This document shows positions 44,672 to 54,375 of a stretch of DNA of 64,000 nucleotides, piece by piece; within the stretch, counting starts at the first letter, position 1; every line of letters starts with the position of its first letter. The stretch covers positions 28,663 to 92,662 of the forward strand of contig NZ_JAYXIH010000014.1 of assembly GCF_036016755.1 (NCBI RefSeq). The letters run 5' to 3'. Source of the DNA: Aurantimonas coralicida_A (GTDB lineage: Bacteria; Pseudomonadota; Alphaproteobacteria; Rhizobiales; Rhizobiaceae). The notes beneath the pieces are model-generated. The model worked only from the letters and a program-made list of their open reading frames with translations, did not search any database and was not told the DNA's origin. Both the position numbers and the translations under genes were made by a program.

Positions 44672-47600
44672 TGAACGCCCTCATCGAAGCGGGCTTCGAC
44701 CGCTCGCGCACCGTTCTGCTCATCCTCGCACTGATCCTCGTCGCCGGCGTTATCGGCTACCAGGCCATTCCGAAGGAATCCTCGCCCGACATCCCGATCC
44801 CGGTGATGTACGTGACTGCGACCTTGGAGGGCATCTCGCCGGAGGACAGCGAGCGACTTCTGGTCAGGCCCCTGGAGACTGAGCTGTCGTCACTGTCGGG
44901 CCTCGACGAAATGGAATCCCACGCCGCGGAAGGCTACGCTTCCGTGCAGCTGAAATTCGAGGCGGGCTTCGACGCGGACGAAGCCCTGACCGACGTCAAG
45001 GACGCCGTCGATCGGGCGAAGCCGAACCTTCCCGCCGAGGTCGATGAGCCCAAGGTCAACGAGGTCAACACCTCGCTTTTTCCGATCCTGACCGTGGTTC
45101 TGTCCGGACCGATCCCCGAGCGCTCGCTGGTCAATATCGCCAATGCCCTCAGCGACGACCTGGAAGCGCTGTCGGGCGTCCTCGAAGTCGATATCGGCGG
45201 CGACCGCGACGAACTGATGGAAGTGCTGATCGAGCCGACGGTCTTCGAGACCTACAATTTGTCCTTCGACGAACTGGTCAGCCAAATCAGCCGCAACAAC
45301 CGCCTGATCGCGGCCGGAGCCCTCGACACCGGCGCAGGCCGGATCGTCCTCAAGGTGCCCGGTCTGATCGAGGACATTCGCGACGTCCTGGACATGCCGG
45401 TCAAGGTCGACGGCTCCACCGTGCTGACCTTCAAGGATGTCGCCATCGCGCGGCGGACCTTCGAGGATCCCGACGGCTTCGCGCGGATCGACGGCGAACC
45501 CTCGCTCGCGCTGGAAATCAAGAAGCGGTCCGGAGCCAACATTATCGAAACGGTCGACGCCGTCCGCGCGGTCGTCGACCGGCACAAGGCGACCTGGCCG
45601 GACACGGTCGGCGTCGAGTATCTGCAGGACGAGTCCGCGCAGGTGAAAACGATGCTCGGCGATCTCGAGAACAACGTTATCTCGGCGATCATTCTCGTCA
45701 TGATCGTGATTGTGGCGACGCTGGGCCTTCGCAGCTCCATTCTCGTCGGGCTGTCGATTCCCGGCTCGTTCCTTGCCGGGATCACGATCCTGTGGGCGTT
45801 CGGCTTCACGATGAACATCGTCGTCCTGTTTTCGTTGATCCTGGTGGTCGGCATGCTCGTCGATGGCGCGATCGTGACGACGGAACTTGCCGACCGCAGG
45901 CTTCTGGAAGGAGCCTCGCCGCGCGATGCCTATCGACATGCGGCGCAACGGATGGCGTGGCCGATCATCGCCTCGACCGTAACGACCCTCGTCGTGTTCA
46001 CGCCGCTGCTGTTTTGGCCGGGACTTGTCGGCGAGTTCATGAAGTTCCTTCCGCTCACCGTGCTGATCACGCTGACGGCGTCGCTGTTCATGGCGCTTGT
46101 GTTCATTCCGGTTCTCGGCGGGCTGATCGGCAAGGCGCAGCCGATGCCGGCAAAGCAGCGGCGCGCATTGGAGGCGGCGGAGAACGGCGACCTGTCGCTC
46201 ATCGGCGGGCTCACCGGCGTCTATCTGCGCATCCTGCGGAGCGCCGTCAAAGGTCCATTCGCCACCTTGGTCATCGCTTTGTCGCTGCTCGTCGGCGCGA
46301 TTTACGGCTTTTCCCAATACGGCAAGGGCGTCGAATTCTTCCCCGCGATCGAGCCGGAATTCGCGCAGGTCCAGATCCGCGCCCGGGACAATTTCTCGAT
46401 TTTCGAAAAGGACGCGCTCGTGCGCCGGGTCGAGGAGCGCCTGCTTGGCATGGACGAGGTCGAGACCGTCTATGCCCGCACACTTGGCGAAAGCGGCTCG
46501 CGTCAGCTCGGAGCCGACGTCATCGGCACGATACAGCTGGAACTGGATGAATGGGACACCCGGCGCAAGGCGGTGCTGATCTTCGACGACATTCGAGCGC
46601 GCGTGGCCGACATTCCCGGCATCACCATCCAGGTTCAGCAGGAGCAGAACGGACCGGCCGGTGGCAAGCCGATCAACGTCAAGCTGCGCGGATCCGATCT
46701 GAATTCCCTGGCCAACGGCGTCGTCACCCTCAGGGGCCTGATGGAGGACATCGGCGGATTCGAGAACGTCACCGATACGCGTTCGCCGCCGGGCGTCGAA
46801 TGGCAGTTGCAGGTGAACCGCGAGGAAGCCGCGCGCTACGGCGCCGACGTGTCGCTTCTCGGCCAGGCGGTGCGGCTTCTGACCGCCGGCATCGAGGTCT
46901 CGGACTACAGGCCCGACGATGCGGGCGGCGACGGCGAAGTGCCGATCCGCGTCCGCTTTCCGGCCGGCGACCGGACCCTGGAACGGCTGGAGGGGCTGCG
47001 TATTCCGACGGCGCGCGGGCTGGTGCCGATCCGCAATTTCGTCTCCTTCCAGCCGGCGCCGAAGGTCGGCACGATCATCCGGATCGACCAACGCCGCGTC
47101 ATGGCGGTGGAAGCGGATGTCGCGAAGGGCGTTCTTGCCAACGACCAGATCGTCAAACTGCGTGCCGCGCTCGACAGGGCCGAGCTTCCCCCCGGGGTCG
47201 ACTACAGTTTCGGCGGCGAGGCCAAGGATCAGGCCGAAGCAGCCACTTTCCTCACGGGAGCGGCCTCGGCGGCGATCTTCCTGATGTTCGTCGTCCTGGT
47301 CACCCAGTTCAACTCGATCTACCAGGCGTTCCTGGTGATGAGCGCGATCGTGTTCTCGACGGCGGGCGTCTTCTACGGCCTGCTGATCACTGGCCGGCCC
47401 TTTGGCATCGTCATGGGCGGCATCGGCGTGATCGCGCTCGCCGGCATCGTCGTCAATAACAACATCGTCCTGATCGACACCTACAACGTCTTGCGCAGAT
47501 CGGGTCAGCCGCCGCTGGAGGCGATCCTGCGCACTGGCGCGCAACGCCTGCGCCCGGTGTTTCTCACCTCGGTCACCACCGTTCTCGGGCTCGTGCCGAT

Positions 47601-47883
47601 GGTTGTCGGCGCCAATATCGACTTCATCCGCCGCGAGATCCAGTTCGGTGCCCCCTCCACGCAATGGTGGACGGAACTGTCGAGCGCCATCGCCGGCGGC
47701 CTCACCTTCGCGACCATCCTCACGCTGGTGCTGACGCCCGCCCTTTTGATGCTCGGCGAAAGCATTGCCGCGTGGGTAAAGCGGCGGCGCGGCCTCAATG
47801 CGCCGAGCCCGCTGCGCGGTGATCCGCTCGCAGGCCCCGGATCTTTCGAGCCGCGACCGAACGCCACGGTTCCGGCGGAGTGA
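44671..47883 (+). CDS. RND family efflux permease (AcrB/HAE-like)
   Basis: A 1070-residue inner-membrane proton antiporter with 12 expected transmembrane helices and two large periplasmic loops. It starts with the usual N-terminal helix (RSRTVLLILALILVAGVIGY). Helix 4 reads GMLVDGAIVTTE, with one Asp where AcrB has two. Helix 10 reads GIVVNNNIVLID, with Asn where AcrB has the essential Lys, so the proton relay differs from AcrB. No outer-membrane factor gene is in the window, so it presumably uses a TolC-type protein encoded elsewhere. The substrate cannot be predicted. The stop codon directly abuts that of the convergent TRAP gene. Confidence 0.92.
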   Translation: MNALIEAGFDRSRTVLLILALILVAGVIGYQAIPKESSPDIPIPVMYVTATLEGISPEDSERLLVRPLETELSSLSGLDEMESHAAEGYASVQLKFEAGFDADEALTDVKDAVDRAKPNLPAEVDEPKVNEVNTSLFPILTVVLSGPIPERSLVNIANALSDDLEALSGVLEVDIGGDRDELMEVLIEPTVFETYNLSFDELVSQISRNNRLIAAGALDTGAGRIVLKVPGLIEDIRDVLDMPVKVDGSTVLTFKDVAIARRTFEDPDGFARIDGEPSLALEIKKRSGANIIETVDAVRAVVDRHKATWPDTVGVEYLQDESAQVKTMLGDLENNVISAIILVMIVIVATLGLRSSILVGLSIPGSFLAGITILWAFGFTMNIVVLFSLILVVGMLVDGAIVTTELADRRLLEGASPRDAYRHAAQRMAWPIIASTVTTLVVFTPLLFWPGLVGEFMKFLPLTVLITLTASLFMALVFIPVLGGLIGKAQPMPAKQRRALEAAENGDLSLIGGLTGVYLRILRSAVKGPFATLVIALSLLVGAIYGFSQYGKGVEFFPAIEPEFAQVQIRARDNFSIFEKDALVRRVEERLLGMDEVETVYARTLGESGSRQLGADVIGTIQLELDEWDTRRKAVLIFDDIRARVADIPGITIQVQQEQNGPAGGKPINVKLRGSDLNSLANGVVTLRGLMEDIGGFENVTDTRSPPGVEWQLQVNREEAARYGADVSLLGQAVRLLTAGIEVSDYRPDDAGGDGEVPIRVRFPAGDRTLERLEGLRIPTARGLVPIRNFVSFQPAPKVGTIIRIDQRRVMAVEADVAKGVLANDQIVKLRAALDRAELPPGVDYSFGGEAKDQAEAATFLTGAASAAIFLMFVVLVTQFNSIYQAFLVMSAIVFSTAGVFYGLLITGRPFGIVMGGIGVIALAGIVVNNNIVLIDTYNVLRRSGQPPLEAILRTGAQRLRPVFLTSVTTVLGLVPMVVGANIDFIRREIQFGAPSTQWWTELSSAIAGGLTFATILTLVLTPALLMLGESIAAWVKRRRGLNAPSPLRGDPLAGPGSFEPRPNATVPAE

Positions 47884-49206
47884 TCAGTAGAGCCAGCGCA
47901 CCATCACCAGCGTGATCGTCGGAAACATCGTCAGGATGATCGTCCTGACGATGTCGGCGGCGACGAAGGGCGCAGCCCCCTGAAACGTCCGGATCATCGG
48001 CACGTCCTTGGCCATCGAATTGATGACGAACAGATTGAGCCCGACGGGCGGCGTGATCAGCCCCACCTCGACGACGATCAGGATGAGGATGCCGAACCAG
48101 ATGGCGAATTCGTCCGGCGGCAGGCCGAAGTCGAGACCAGTGACGATCGGGAAGAAGATCGGCACGGTGAGGAGGATCATCGACAGCGAATCCATGACGC
48201 AGCCGAAAACCAGATAGGTCAAAAGGATGATCGTCATCACCAGCCAGGGCGAGAGGCCCTGTCCCACCACCCAGGCAGCCGATTCCTGCGGCAACTGGCT
48301 GAGGGCGAGGAACGAATTGTAGACGCCGGCACCCAGAATGATGAAAAAAATCATCGCAGTAGAGACGGCTGTTTCCACAAAACTTTCAGATAAGGCTTGC
48401 CGCGTCAGGCCGCCATTGAGGAAGGCGATGAGGCCGGTTCCGGCCGCACCGACCGCCGCGCCCTCGGTCGGCGTGAACCAGCCGAAATAGATGCCGAAGA
48501 CGACCAGTAAAAAGACGATGAGCACCGGCCAGACGTCCCGGGTCAGGCGCAGCCGCTCACCCCAGGACGCCTTCGCTCGCGTGCCGCCGGAATTGGGCTT
48601 CAGCCGGACATAGATCGCGATGGTGAACATGTAGCCGAGCATCGCCAGCAAGCCGGGGATGAAGGCCGCCAGAAACAGCTTGGCGATATTCTGCTCGGTC
48701 AGGATCGCATAGATCACCAGAATGACCGAGGGCGGGATCAGGATGCCGAGGGTGCCGCCGGCGGCGAGCGTCCCGGTGGCCAGGCCGCCATCGTAGCCGT
48801 AGCGCTTGAGTTCGGGTAGCGCGACCTTGCCCATGGTCGCAGCCGTCGCGATCGATGAGCCGCAGATCGCGCCGAACCCGGCGCATGCGCCGATCGCCGC
48901 CATGGCGACGCCGCCCTTGCGATGACCCAGCCAGGCATTGGCGGCGCCGAACAGCGATTGCGACATGCCGCCCTTGGCGGCGAACTGGCCCATCAGCAGG
49001 AACAGCGGAATGATCGACAGCGAGTAGCTCGAAAAAGTGGTGAAGGTCAGCGATTTCAGCTGCGCCAGGATTGGCGTCGGCCGGCCGAGGACGAGCCAGT
49101 TGCCGACGAAGCCGCAGACCAGCATGGCCAGCCCGATCGGCATCCGCAGGAAGATGAGCACCAGGAGAACCGGGAAGGACAGCAGCGCGAGTTCTAGATT
49201 GGACAA
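47884..49206 (-). CDS. dctM: TRAP transporter large permease (DctM)
   Basis: A 440-residue polytopic protein with about 12 hydrophobic segments and DctM motifs such as IPPSVILVIYAILTEQNIAK and GCVMDSLSMILLTVPIFFPI. It is the ion-coupled translocation subunit of a tripartite importer. It follows dctQ by four bases. Confidence 0.95.
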   Translation of the reverse strand: MSNLELALLSFPVLLVLIFLRMPIGLAMLVCGFVGNWLVLGRPTPILAQLKSLTFTTFSSYSLSIIPLFLLMGQFAAKGGMSQSLFGAANAWLGHRKGGVAMAAIGACAGFGAICGSSIATAATMGKVALPELKRYGYDGGLATGTLAAGGTLGILIPPSVILVIYAILTEQNIAKLFLAAFIPGLLAMLGYMFTIAIYVRLKPNSGGTRAKASWGERLRLTRDVWPVLIVFLLVVFGIYFGWFTPTEGAAVGAAGTGLIAFLNGGLTRQALSESFVETAVSTAMIFFIILGAGVYNSFLALSQLPQESAAWVVGQGLSPWLVMTIILLTYLVFGCVMDSLSMILLTVPIFFPIVTGLDFGLPPDEFAIWFGILILIVVEVGLITPPVGLNLFVINSMAKDVPMIRTFQGAAPFVAADIVRTIILTMFPTITLVMVRWLY

Positions 49207-49210
49207 GGGG

Positions 49211-49762
49211 TTACGCTCGGGACTTCGGGAGAAGAATCAAGCATGCGCGCGCCGAGCGCCTCACGGTCACGAGGCAGGCGAGCAGAAAGACAACGGTGCC
49301 GACAAACGAGAGCGCGTATCCCCACCAGACTGGAATCGCCAGAATGAAGCTCTCCTCTCCCGTCCGCATCTTGTCCTGGAGCCCGGCCAGAAGCCGCCAG
49401 AGAATGATGGCGGAGGCGCCGGTCATCAGCGCATTGCCGGCGAGGTCGGTGATCGCAACGCCGCGCCGCCCCATCGCTCCGGCGAAGAGATCCACCGTCA
49501 CGTGGCCGCGCTTCAGCTGGCACAGCGGCAGGAAGAGGAACACCGCGACGCCGGAGGCGATCTCGACCATTTCGAAATCGCCGGGCACGGGTCCGAAGCC
49601 GAAACCGAGAGTGAGAAGCGCTCGCCCCGCGATCGAAACGCAGGTCAAAACGATGATGAAGACGAGGCAGAAGCCGCCGGCATAGGCGAGCAGCGTCGCC
49701 GCCGCGTCGACGCCGCGGCCAAGGCGGCCGGACCCGTCGTCAAATCCTGCGGCATCGCTCAA
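49211..49762 (-). CDS. dctQ: TRAP transporter small permease (DctQ)
   Basis: A 183-residue protein with four transmembrane segments (including LAYAGGFCLVFIIVLTCVSI and IPVWWGYALSFVGTVVFLLA) and the DctQ feature LKRGHVTVDLFAGAM after the second helix. It pairs with DctM. About 85 bases separate it from dctP upstream. Confidence 0.92.
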   Translation of the reverse strand: MSDAAGFDDGSGRLGRGVDAAATLLAYAGGFCLVFIIVLTCVSIAGRALLTLGFGFGPVPGDFEMVEIASGVAVFLFLPLCQLKRGHVTVDLFAGAMGRRGVAITDLAGNALMTGASAIILWRLLAGLQDKMRTGEESFILAIPVWWGYALSFVGTVVFLLACLVTVRRSARACLILLPKSRA

Positions 49763-49846
49763 AACCGGTTCACCATTGCATGCGGGATAAATCGTCCAGG
49801 CGAGGCGCGGCGGCGCATACTCTGTCGCACCGCCGACCCAATGGTC

Positions 49847-50944
49847 CTATTTCTTTTCGGGCTCAGCGGCAGTATCCGGCTCAGCGGCCGCCGGGGTGGC
49901 CGTAGCCGCGCCCGCGCCCGCCGCACCTTCTCCGGTGTATTGGTCGATCAGCGCCTCGGCGTCGTCGAGAAGCTGCTGACGCCCCTCCCCTTGCGCCACC
50001 CACTCCGCGATAACCGCCTGCGAGGCGTCCTTGAAGCGCGCGGTCTCGGCCTCGTCGAGGGTAACGACGGTATTGCCGGCATCGCGCGCCTTTGCCTCGC
50101 CAACCTTATCGCTGGCCTGCATCGCCTTGCCGGCCATTTCCGCCAACTTCATCCCGGAATTGTCGTCGATGATGGCCTTCAAATCGTCGGGCAGGTTTTC
50201 GTAGCTGTCCTTGTTCATGACGATGGCGAAGGTCTGGGTGTACATGCCGTTGTCGCCGGAAAAGCCGGTGTGGTTTTTCACCAGTTCGGCGATCCGCAAC
50301 GGCAGCGTCACCTCCCAGGGGATCGTCGCGCCGTCGATCACGCCCTTGGAGAGCGATTCAGGAACCGCGGGCACCGGCATGCCGACCGGCGTCGAGCCGA
50401 GTTTTTCCAGAAGCTGGTTGATGATCCGCGAGCCTCCGCGAATCTTCATGCTGTTCAGGTCCTCCAGCTTGTTGATCGTCTCCTTGGTGTGAAACAGCCC
50501 CGGCCCATGGGTATGAACGGCGAGAAGGTGGACGTCCTCGAATTCGTCCATCGCGTTCTTTTCCACGAACGCTTGGAACGCCTTCGAGGTCGAGACCGCA
50601 TCGGTCATGATGAAGGGCAGTTCGAAGGTCTCGGACTTCGGAAAGCGGCCCGGCGTATAGCCCAGCACCGTCCAGATGACGTCGGCGACGCCGTCCCGCG
50701 CCTGATCGAAGAGTTCGGGCGGCGAGCCGCCGAGCTGCATCGAGGGATAGAACTCGACCTTGATTCGCCCGTCGGATTCCGCCTCTACCTTTTCGGCCCA
50801 CGGCTTCAGCACCTTGTCCGGAATGGTCGCCTGCGCCGGCAGGAACTGATGCACCCGCAGGGTCACCTCTTGCGCGAGCGTGGCACCCATCATGGCGGCA
50901 AGCGCGGCACCCGCGAGCGACAGCCTGGTCAATGTTTTCAGCAT
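49847..50944 (-). CDS. dctP: TRAP transporter substrate-binding protein (DctP family)
   Basis: A 365-residue periplasmic protein with a signal peptide (LSLAGAALAAMMGATLAQ). The DctP-type domain includes LRVHQFLPAQATIPDKVLKP, FYPSMQLGGSPPELFDQARD and the MKIRGGSRIINQLLEKLG segment around the ligand-binding Arg. The last 40 residues are an Ala/Pro/Glu low-complexity tail, which is unusual. The ATG at 50944 follows GGAGG. Ligands of DctP proteins are mostly organic acids; the sequence does not specify which. The three TRAP genes have no adjacent catabolic enzyme apart from the pyrimidine operon upstream. Confidence 0.9.
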   Translation of the reverse strand: MLKTLTRLSLAGAALAAMMGATLAQEVTLRVHQFLPAQATIPDKVLKPWAEKVEAESDGRIKVEFYPSMQLGGSPPELFDQARDGVADVIWTVLGYTPGRFPKSETFELPFIMTDAVSTSKAFQAFVEKNAMDEFEDVHLLAVHTHGPGLFHTKETINKLEDLNSMKIRGGSRIINQLLEKLGSTPVGMPVPAVPESLSKGVIDGATIPWEVTLPLRIAELVKNHTGFSGDNGMYTQTFAIVMNKDSYENLPDDLKAIIDDNSGMKLAEMAGKAMQASDKVGEAKARDAGNTVVTLDEAETARFKDASQAVIAEWVAQGEGRQQLLDDAEALIDQYTGEGAAGAGAATATPAAAEPDTAAEPEKK

Positions 50945-51093
50945 GCGATCCTCCCAGGTCGGGCCCTGGGACCCCAACCAATTCCTGCGGTGGACATAGC
51001 AGCCGTAAGGTCGGCACTCGTCAACCCCGACCGAGAGGTCGTGCGGCGCTGACCGTGCCCTTGAGCTTTCAAAGCGCATTGCCCGCACGCCAT

Positions 51094-51124
51094 GAAAAAA
51101 GGCCGGAGCAACGCCCCGGCCTTC
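51094..51124 (-). terminator. Rho-independent terminator of the pyrimidine/ABC operon
   Basis: On the minus strand AAGGCCGGGG and CTCCGGCCTT pair around a short loop and are followed by six T residues, about 30 bases after the ABC binding-protein stop codon. This separates the ABC operon from dctP. Confidence 0.9.
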
Positions 51125-51150
51125 GTTAAATAAAGGGAGCTGCTGCGCCC

Positions 51151-52155
51151 TTACTGCAAGTCCTTCATCTTGTCGGTCACGACGCTCGACCAGGCGCCTT
51201 CCGGTTGCTTGGTGATGACCGGGTCCGAGCCGCCGCCCATCAGCACCTCGACCGTCGTGTCGGCGGAGGCTGTGTCGAGTGTGCCGTCCGAGCCGTCGAC
51301 CAGCTTGTTGATCTCGCCGACCATGCGCTTCTGGTGCTCTTCGGTCTGGGCGCCGGTCATGTCGTTGTCGAGCACGATCCCCGCCGCTTCGTCAGTGTTC
51401 TCGGCGGCGTATTCCCAGCCCTTCATCGAGGCTTTGACGAAACGCGCGAGCTTGTCGACCATCGCCGGATCGTTCAGCGATTCCTCGAGCACGTAGAGTC
51501 CATCCTCCAGTGTCGCGACGCCCTGGTCCTCGTATTTGAACACCGTCAGTTCGCCTTCCGGGATGCCGGCGTCGATCACCTGCCAATATTCGTTGTAGGT
51601 CATCGTTGAGATGCAGTCGGCCTGCTTCTGGATCAGCGGATCGACATTGAAGCCCTGCTTGATGACGGTGACGCCATCCGCGCCGCCCTCGGTGGTCAGG
51701 CCGAGCTTCGACATCCAGGACAGGAACGGATACTCGTTGCCGGAGAACCAGACGCCGAGGGTCTTGCCCTTGAAATCCTCCGGCTTTTCGATGCCGGTCT
51801 CCTTGCGACAGGTCAGCTCCATGCCCGACTTCTTGAACGGCTGGGCGATATTGACGAGCGGCAGCCCCTTTTCGCGCGCGGCCAGCGCCGCCGGCATCCA
51901 GTCGACGATGACATCGGCGCCACCGCCGGCGATCACCTGCTCGGGCGCGATGTCCGGGCCGCCGGGCTTGATCGTCACATCGAGACCGGCCTCTTCGTAG
52001 AAGCCCTTTTCCTTGGCGACATAATAGCCGGCGAACTGGCCCTGGGTCACCCATTTGAGTTGCAGCGTCAGCGCGTCCTGCGCCATCGTCGGTCCGGTGA
52101 AACCGAGACCCGCGAGCGCCACCACCGCACCTGCCAGAAGCTTCCTCATCTGCAT
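51151..52155 (-). CDS. ABC transporter substrate-binding protein, NMT1/THI5-like (pyrimidine or related ligand)
   Basis: A 334-residue periplasmic protein with a signal peptide (LLAGAVVALAGLGFTGPTMAQ). The NMT1/THI5-type fold shows in LQLKWVTQGQFAGYYVAKEKGFYEEAGL, which I can see across positions near residue 30-60, and in GADVIVDWMPAALAAREKG. Proteins of this class bind thiamin-pyrimidine precursors, sulfonates or pyrimidines. Placement at the end of a dihydropyrimidinase operon and the matching permeases make a pyrimidine or hydantoin ligand likely, but this is inference. Confidence 0.85.
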   Translation of the reverse strand: MQMRKLLAGAVVALAGLGFTGPTMAQDALTLQLKWVTQGQFAGYYVAKEKGFYEEAGLDVTIKPGGPDIAPEQVIAGGGADVIVDWMPAALAAREKGLPLVNIAQPFKKSGMELTCRKETGIEKPEDFKGKTLGVWFSGNEYPFLSWMSKLGLTTEGGADGVTVIKQGFNVDPLIQKQADCISTMTYNEYWQVIDAGIPEGELTVFKYEDQGVATLEDGLYVLEESLNDPAMVDKLARFVKASMKGWEYAAENTDEAAGIVLDNDMTGAQTEEHQKRMVGEINKLVDGSDGTLDTASADTTVEVLMGGGSDPVITKQPEGAWSSVVTDKMKDLQ

Positions 52156-52182
52156 TCTCCCTTTGTTGCTTTATGTTGCCGC

Positions 52183-53400
52183 CTACCCCTTGCGGTAGGA
52201 CGGATGCCAGAAGGTCGCGGCCCGCTCGGCGACGGAGAGCAGGCCGTAGGTCAGCGAGCCAGCGAGCGCGGCGACCGCGATCTCGGCCCAGACCATGTCG
52301 GTGTTCATGCGGCCGATCTCGGCCGAAATGCGAAAGCCCATGCCGACGATCGGCGTGCCGAAGAATTCCGCCACGATCGCGCCGATCAGCGCCAGCGTCG
52401 AGTTGATCTTCAGGGCATTGAAGATGAAAGGCAACGCCGCCGGCAGGCGCAGCTTGACGAGGCTCTGAGACGAACTCGCCCCGTAGGTGCGCATCAGGTC
52501 GCGCTCCATGGCGCCTGCGGCATTAAGGCCGGCGACGGTGTTCACCAGCATCGGGAAGAAGGTCATGATGACGACCACGGCGGCCTTCGACGGCCAGTCG
52601 AAGCCGAACCACATCACCATGATCGGCGCGACGCCGACGATCGGCAGCGCCGAGACCAGATTGCCGATCGGTAGCAGGCCGCGCTTGAGGAAGGGTGAGC
52701 GGTCGATCAGCACCGCGACGAGAAAGCCCGAACCACAGCCGAGCACATAGCCGGCGACCACCGCCTTCAAATAGGTCTGGGCGAAGTCCGCCCACAGGAT
52801 CGACAAGGAATTCGCGATCCTGATGCCGATGTCCGACGGCGCCGGCAACAGCACGCTCGGCACGGCGAGCCCGCGGACGGTCACCTCCCAGAGAAATAGC
52901 AGCCAGAGGCCAAATAGAAGAGGTATGGCCAGATCGATCAGCCGCTGGAGGAGGTCCGTATGCGCCCGCAGCTCCGCCAGGAGTTGGGTCAGGAGCCAAG
53001 CCGAGAGCCAGGCGGCGACGGCCAGGAACCAGAATCCGGAACCGGGGGTGCCTGCCCGCTCCAGCTGCGCCAGCAGCACCAGCAGACCAAAATGAGCCAG
53101 AACAACTAGCACCGCAGCTGCTAACCAACGCGTTCGCGCCAAGCCGACGAAGCCGGATACAGTGGCATCGGACACAATCGAGAACCACTCCACGGCGACA
53201 AAGGAGAAATGGCTTCCGAGCTCTCGAATGCCGCGTCCTGCAAAGGCAAGGCCGATCAGAATGGCAACGACGGCAAAGGCCGCAAGAAGCGGCTCTGACA
53301 GGATCGAGCGCGCCCCTGCCTCTGTTACGGCGAGCGGCAGGATCAGGCCGCATAGGGCAGCGGCGGCGAGCGCGACGCCTAGGAGCGATCGGAACGTCAT
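52183..53400 (-). CDS. ABC transporter permease with an extra N-terminal membrane domain
   Basis: A 405-residue permease. The C-terminal 250 residues match the usual BPD permease of NMT1/sulfonate-type systems, with the EAA-like loop LMRTYGASSSQSLVKLRLPA. The first 150 residues add about four further hydrophobic segments (for example LLAAFAVVAILIGLAFAG and WLAAAVLVVLAHFGLLVLLA) that ordinary permeases of this family (about 250-300 residues) lack. The ATG at 53400 overlaps the stop of the first permease gene. A long in-frame extension upstream is not needed. The two permeases presumably form a heterodimer. Confidence 0.85.
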   Translation of the reverse strand: MTFRSLLGVALAAAALCGLILPLAVTEAGARSILSEPLLAAFAVVAILIGLAFAGRGIRELGSHFSFVAVEWFSIVSDATVSGFVGLARTRWLAAAVLVVLAHFGLLVLLAQLERAGTPGSGFWFLAVAAWLSAWLLTQLLAELRAHTDLLQRLIDLAIPLLFGLWLLFLWEVTVRGLAVPSVLLPAPSDIGIRIANSLSILWADFAQTYLKAVVAGYVLGCGSGFLVAVLIDRSPFLKRGLLPIGNLVSALPIVGVAPIMVMWFGFDWPSKAAVVVIMTFFPMLVNTVAGLNAAGAMERDLMRTYGASSSQSLVKLRLPAALPFIFNALKINSTLALIGAIVAEFFGTPIVGMGFRISAEIGRMNTDMVWAEIAVAALAGSLTYGLLSVAERAATFWHPSYRKG

Positions 53401-54344
53401 CGCGCCATCCCCATGCGCTTGAGCGAAATGCGCTCGCCGAGCCCCACCAGCCAGACGAGAACGCCGGCCATGACCGCGGCGGCGACCAGCGCCGACCAGA
53501 TCTGGATCGTTTGGCCGTAATAGGAGCCGGCGAGCAACCGCGCGCCGAGGCCGGCGACCGCCCCCGTCGGCAATTCGCCAACGATGGCGCCGACCAGAGC
53601 GGCGGCGACGGCAACCTTCATCGATGTGAACAGGAACGGCATCGACGCCGGCCAGCGGAGCTTGGCCAATATCTGCGGCCGGCTCGCCGAATAGGTGTGC
53701 ATCAGGTCGAGCAACATCGCGTCCGGCGAGCGCAGCCCCTTCACCATGCCGACCGCGACCGGGAAGAACGACAGATAGGTGGAGATGATCGCCTTCGGCA
53801 AAAGGCCCTGCACGCCGACCGCGTTGAGCACCACGATGATCATCGGCGCGATGGCGAGGATCGGGATCGTCTGCGAGGTGATGATCCACGGCATCAGGCT
53901 CTTGTCGAGCGTGCGCGAATGGAGGATGCCGACGGCCAGAGCCACGCCCAGCGCCGTGCCGATGACGAAGCCGAGGAGGGTCGAGGACAGCGTCACCCAC
54001 GCATGAAACAGCAGCGAGCGCGGCGATGTCGGCTTGACGAGCATCGTCGACTTCCAGATTTCCGCGATGATCTGGTGCGGCGCCGGCAGGATCGGCCGCT
54101 CGGCGCTCCACGTCGCCGCGATCGTGTCGGCGATACCGTAGGGCTCGCCGGCACGAACCAGCTTGTCGGTCTCGGTCTGCCAGTTCATCCCGATGGCGGC
54201 GAGATACCAGATCGCCAGAATCGCCGCGACAACGGTGAGAATCGGCACGGTCCGGCCCTCGGCCATGCGCCGACCCAGCCGCCGCAGCGGGCCGGCATAG
54301 CCGATGCCAGCCCCTGGCTCGGCGATGGGCGGGGCGGCGGTCAT
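53397..54344 (-). CDS. ABC transporter permease (NMT1/sulfonate type)
   Basis: A 315-residue permease with an N-terminal cytosolic part, about six transmembrane segments (LTVVAAILAIWYLAAIGMNW is the first) and the EAA loop LMHTYSASRPQILAKLRWPA. It pairs with the permease encoded directly downstream, whose start overlaps its stop by four bases. It begins about 30 bases after the small DMT-like gene. Confidence 0.9.
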   Translation of the reverse strand: MTAAPPIAEPGAGIGYAGPLRRLGRRMAEGRTVPILTVVAAILAIWYLAAIGMNWQTETDKLVRAGEPYGIADTIAATWSAERPILPAPHQIIAEIWKSTMLVKPTSPRSLLFHAWVTLSSTLLGFVIGTALGVALAVGILHSRTLDKSLMPWIITSQTIPILAIAPMIIVVLNAVGVQGLLPKAIISTYLSFFPVAVGMVKGLRSPDAMLLDLMHTYSASRPQILAKLRWPASMPFLFTSMKVAVAAALVGAIVGELPTGAVAGLGARLLAGSYYGQTIQIWSALVAAAVMAGVLVWLVGLGERISLKRMGMAR

Positions 54345-54375
54345 GCGGCCGCCGATCCAGACAGGAGGAGCGAGA

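Noticed and set aside
44890..47664. A 924-codon open frame on the minus strand across the RND permease gene.
   Set aside because: It is antisense to a clear permease gene in high-GC DNA, its translation is charged and low complexity, and no domain is recognisable. Long antisense frames are common in such DNA.
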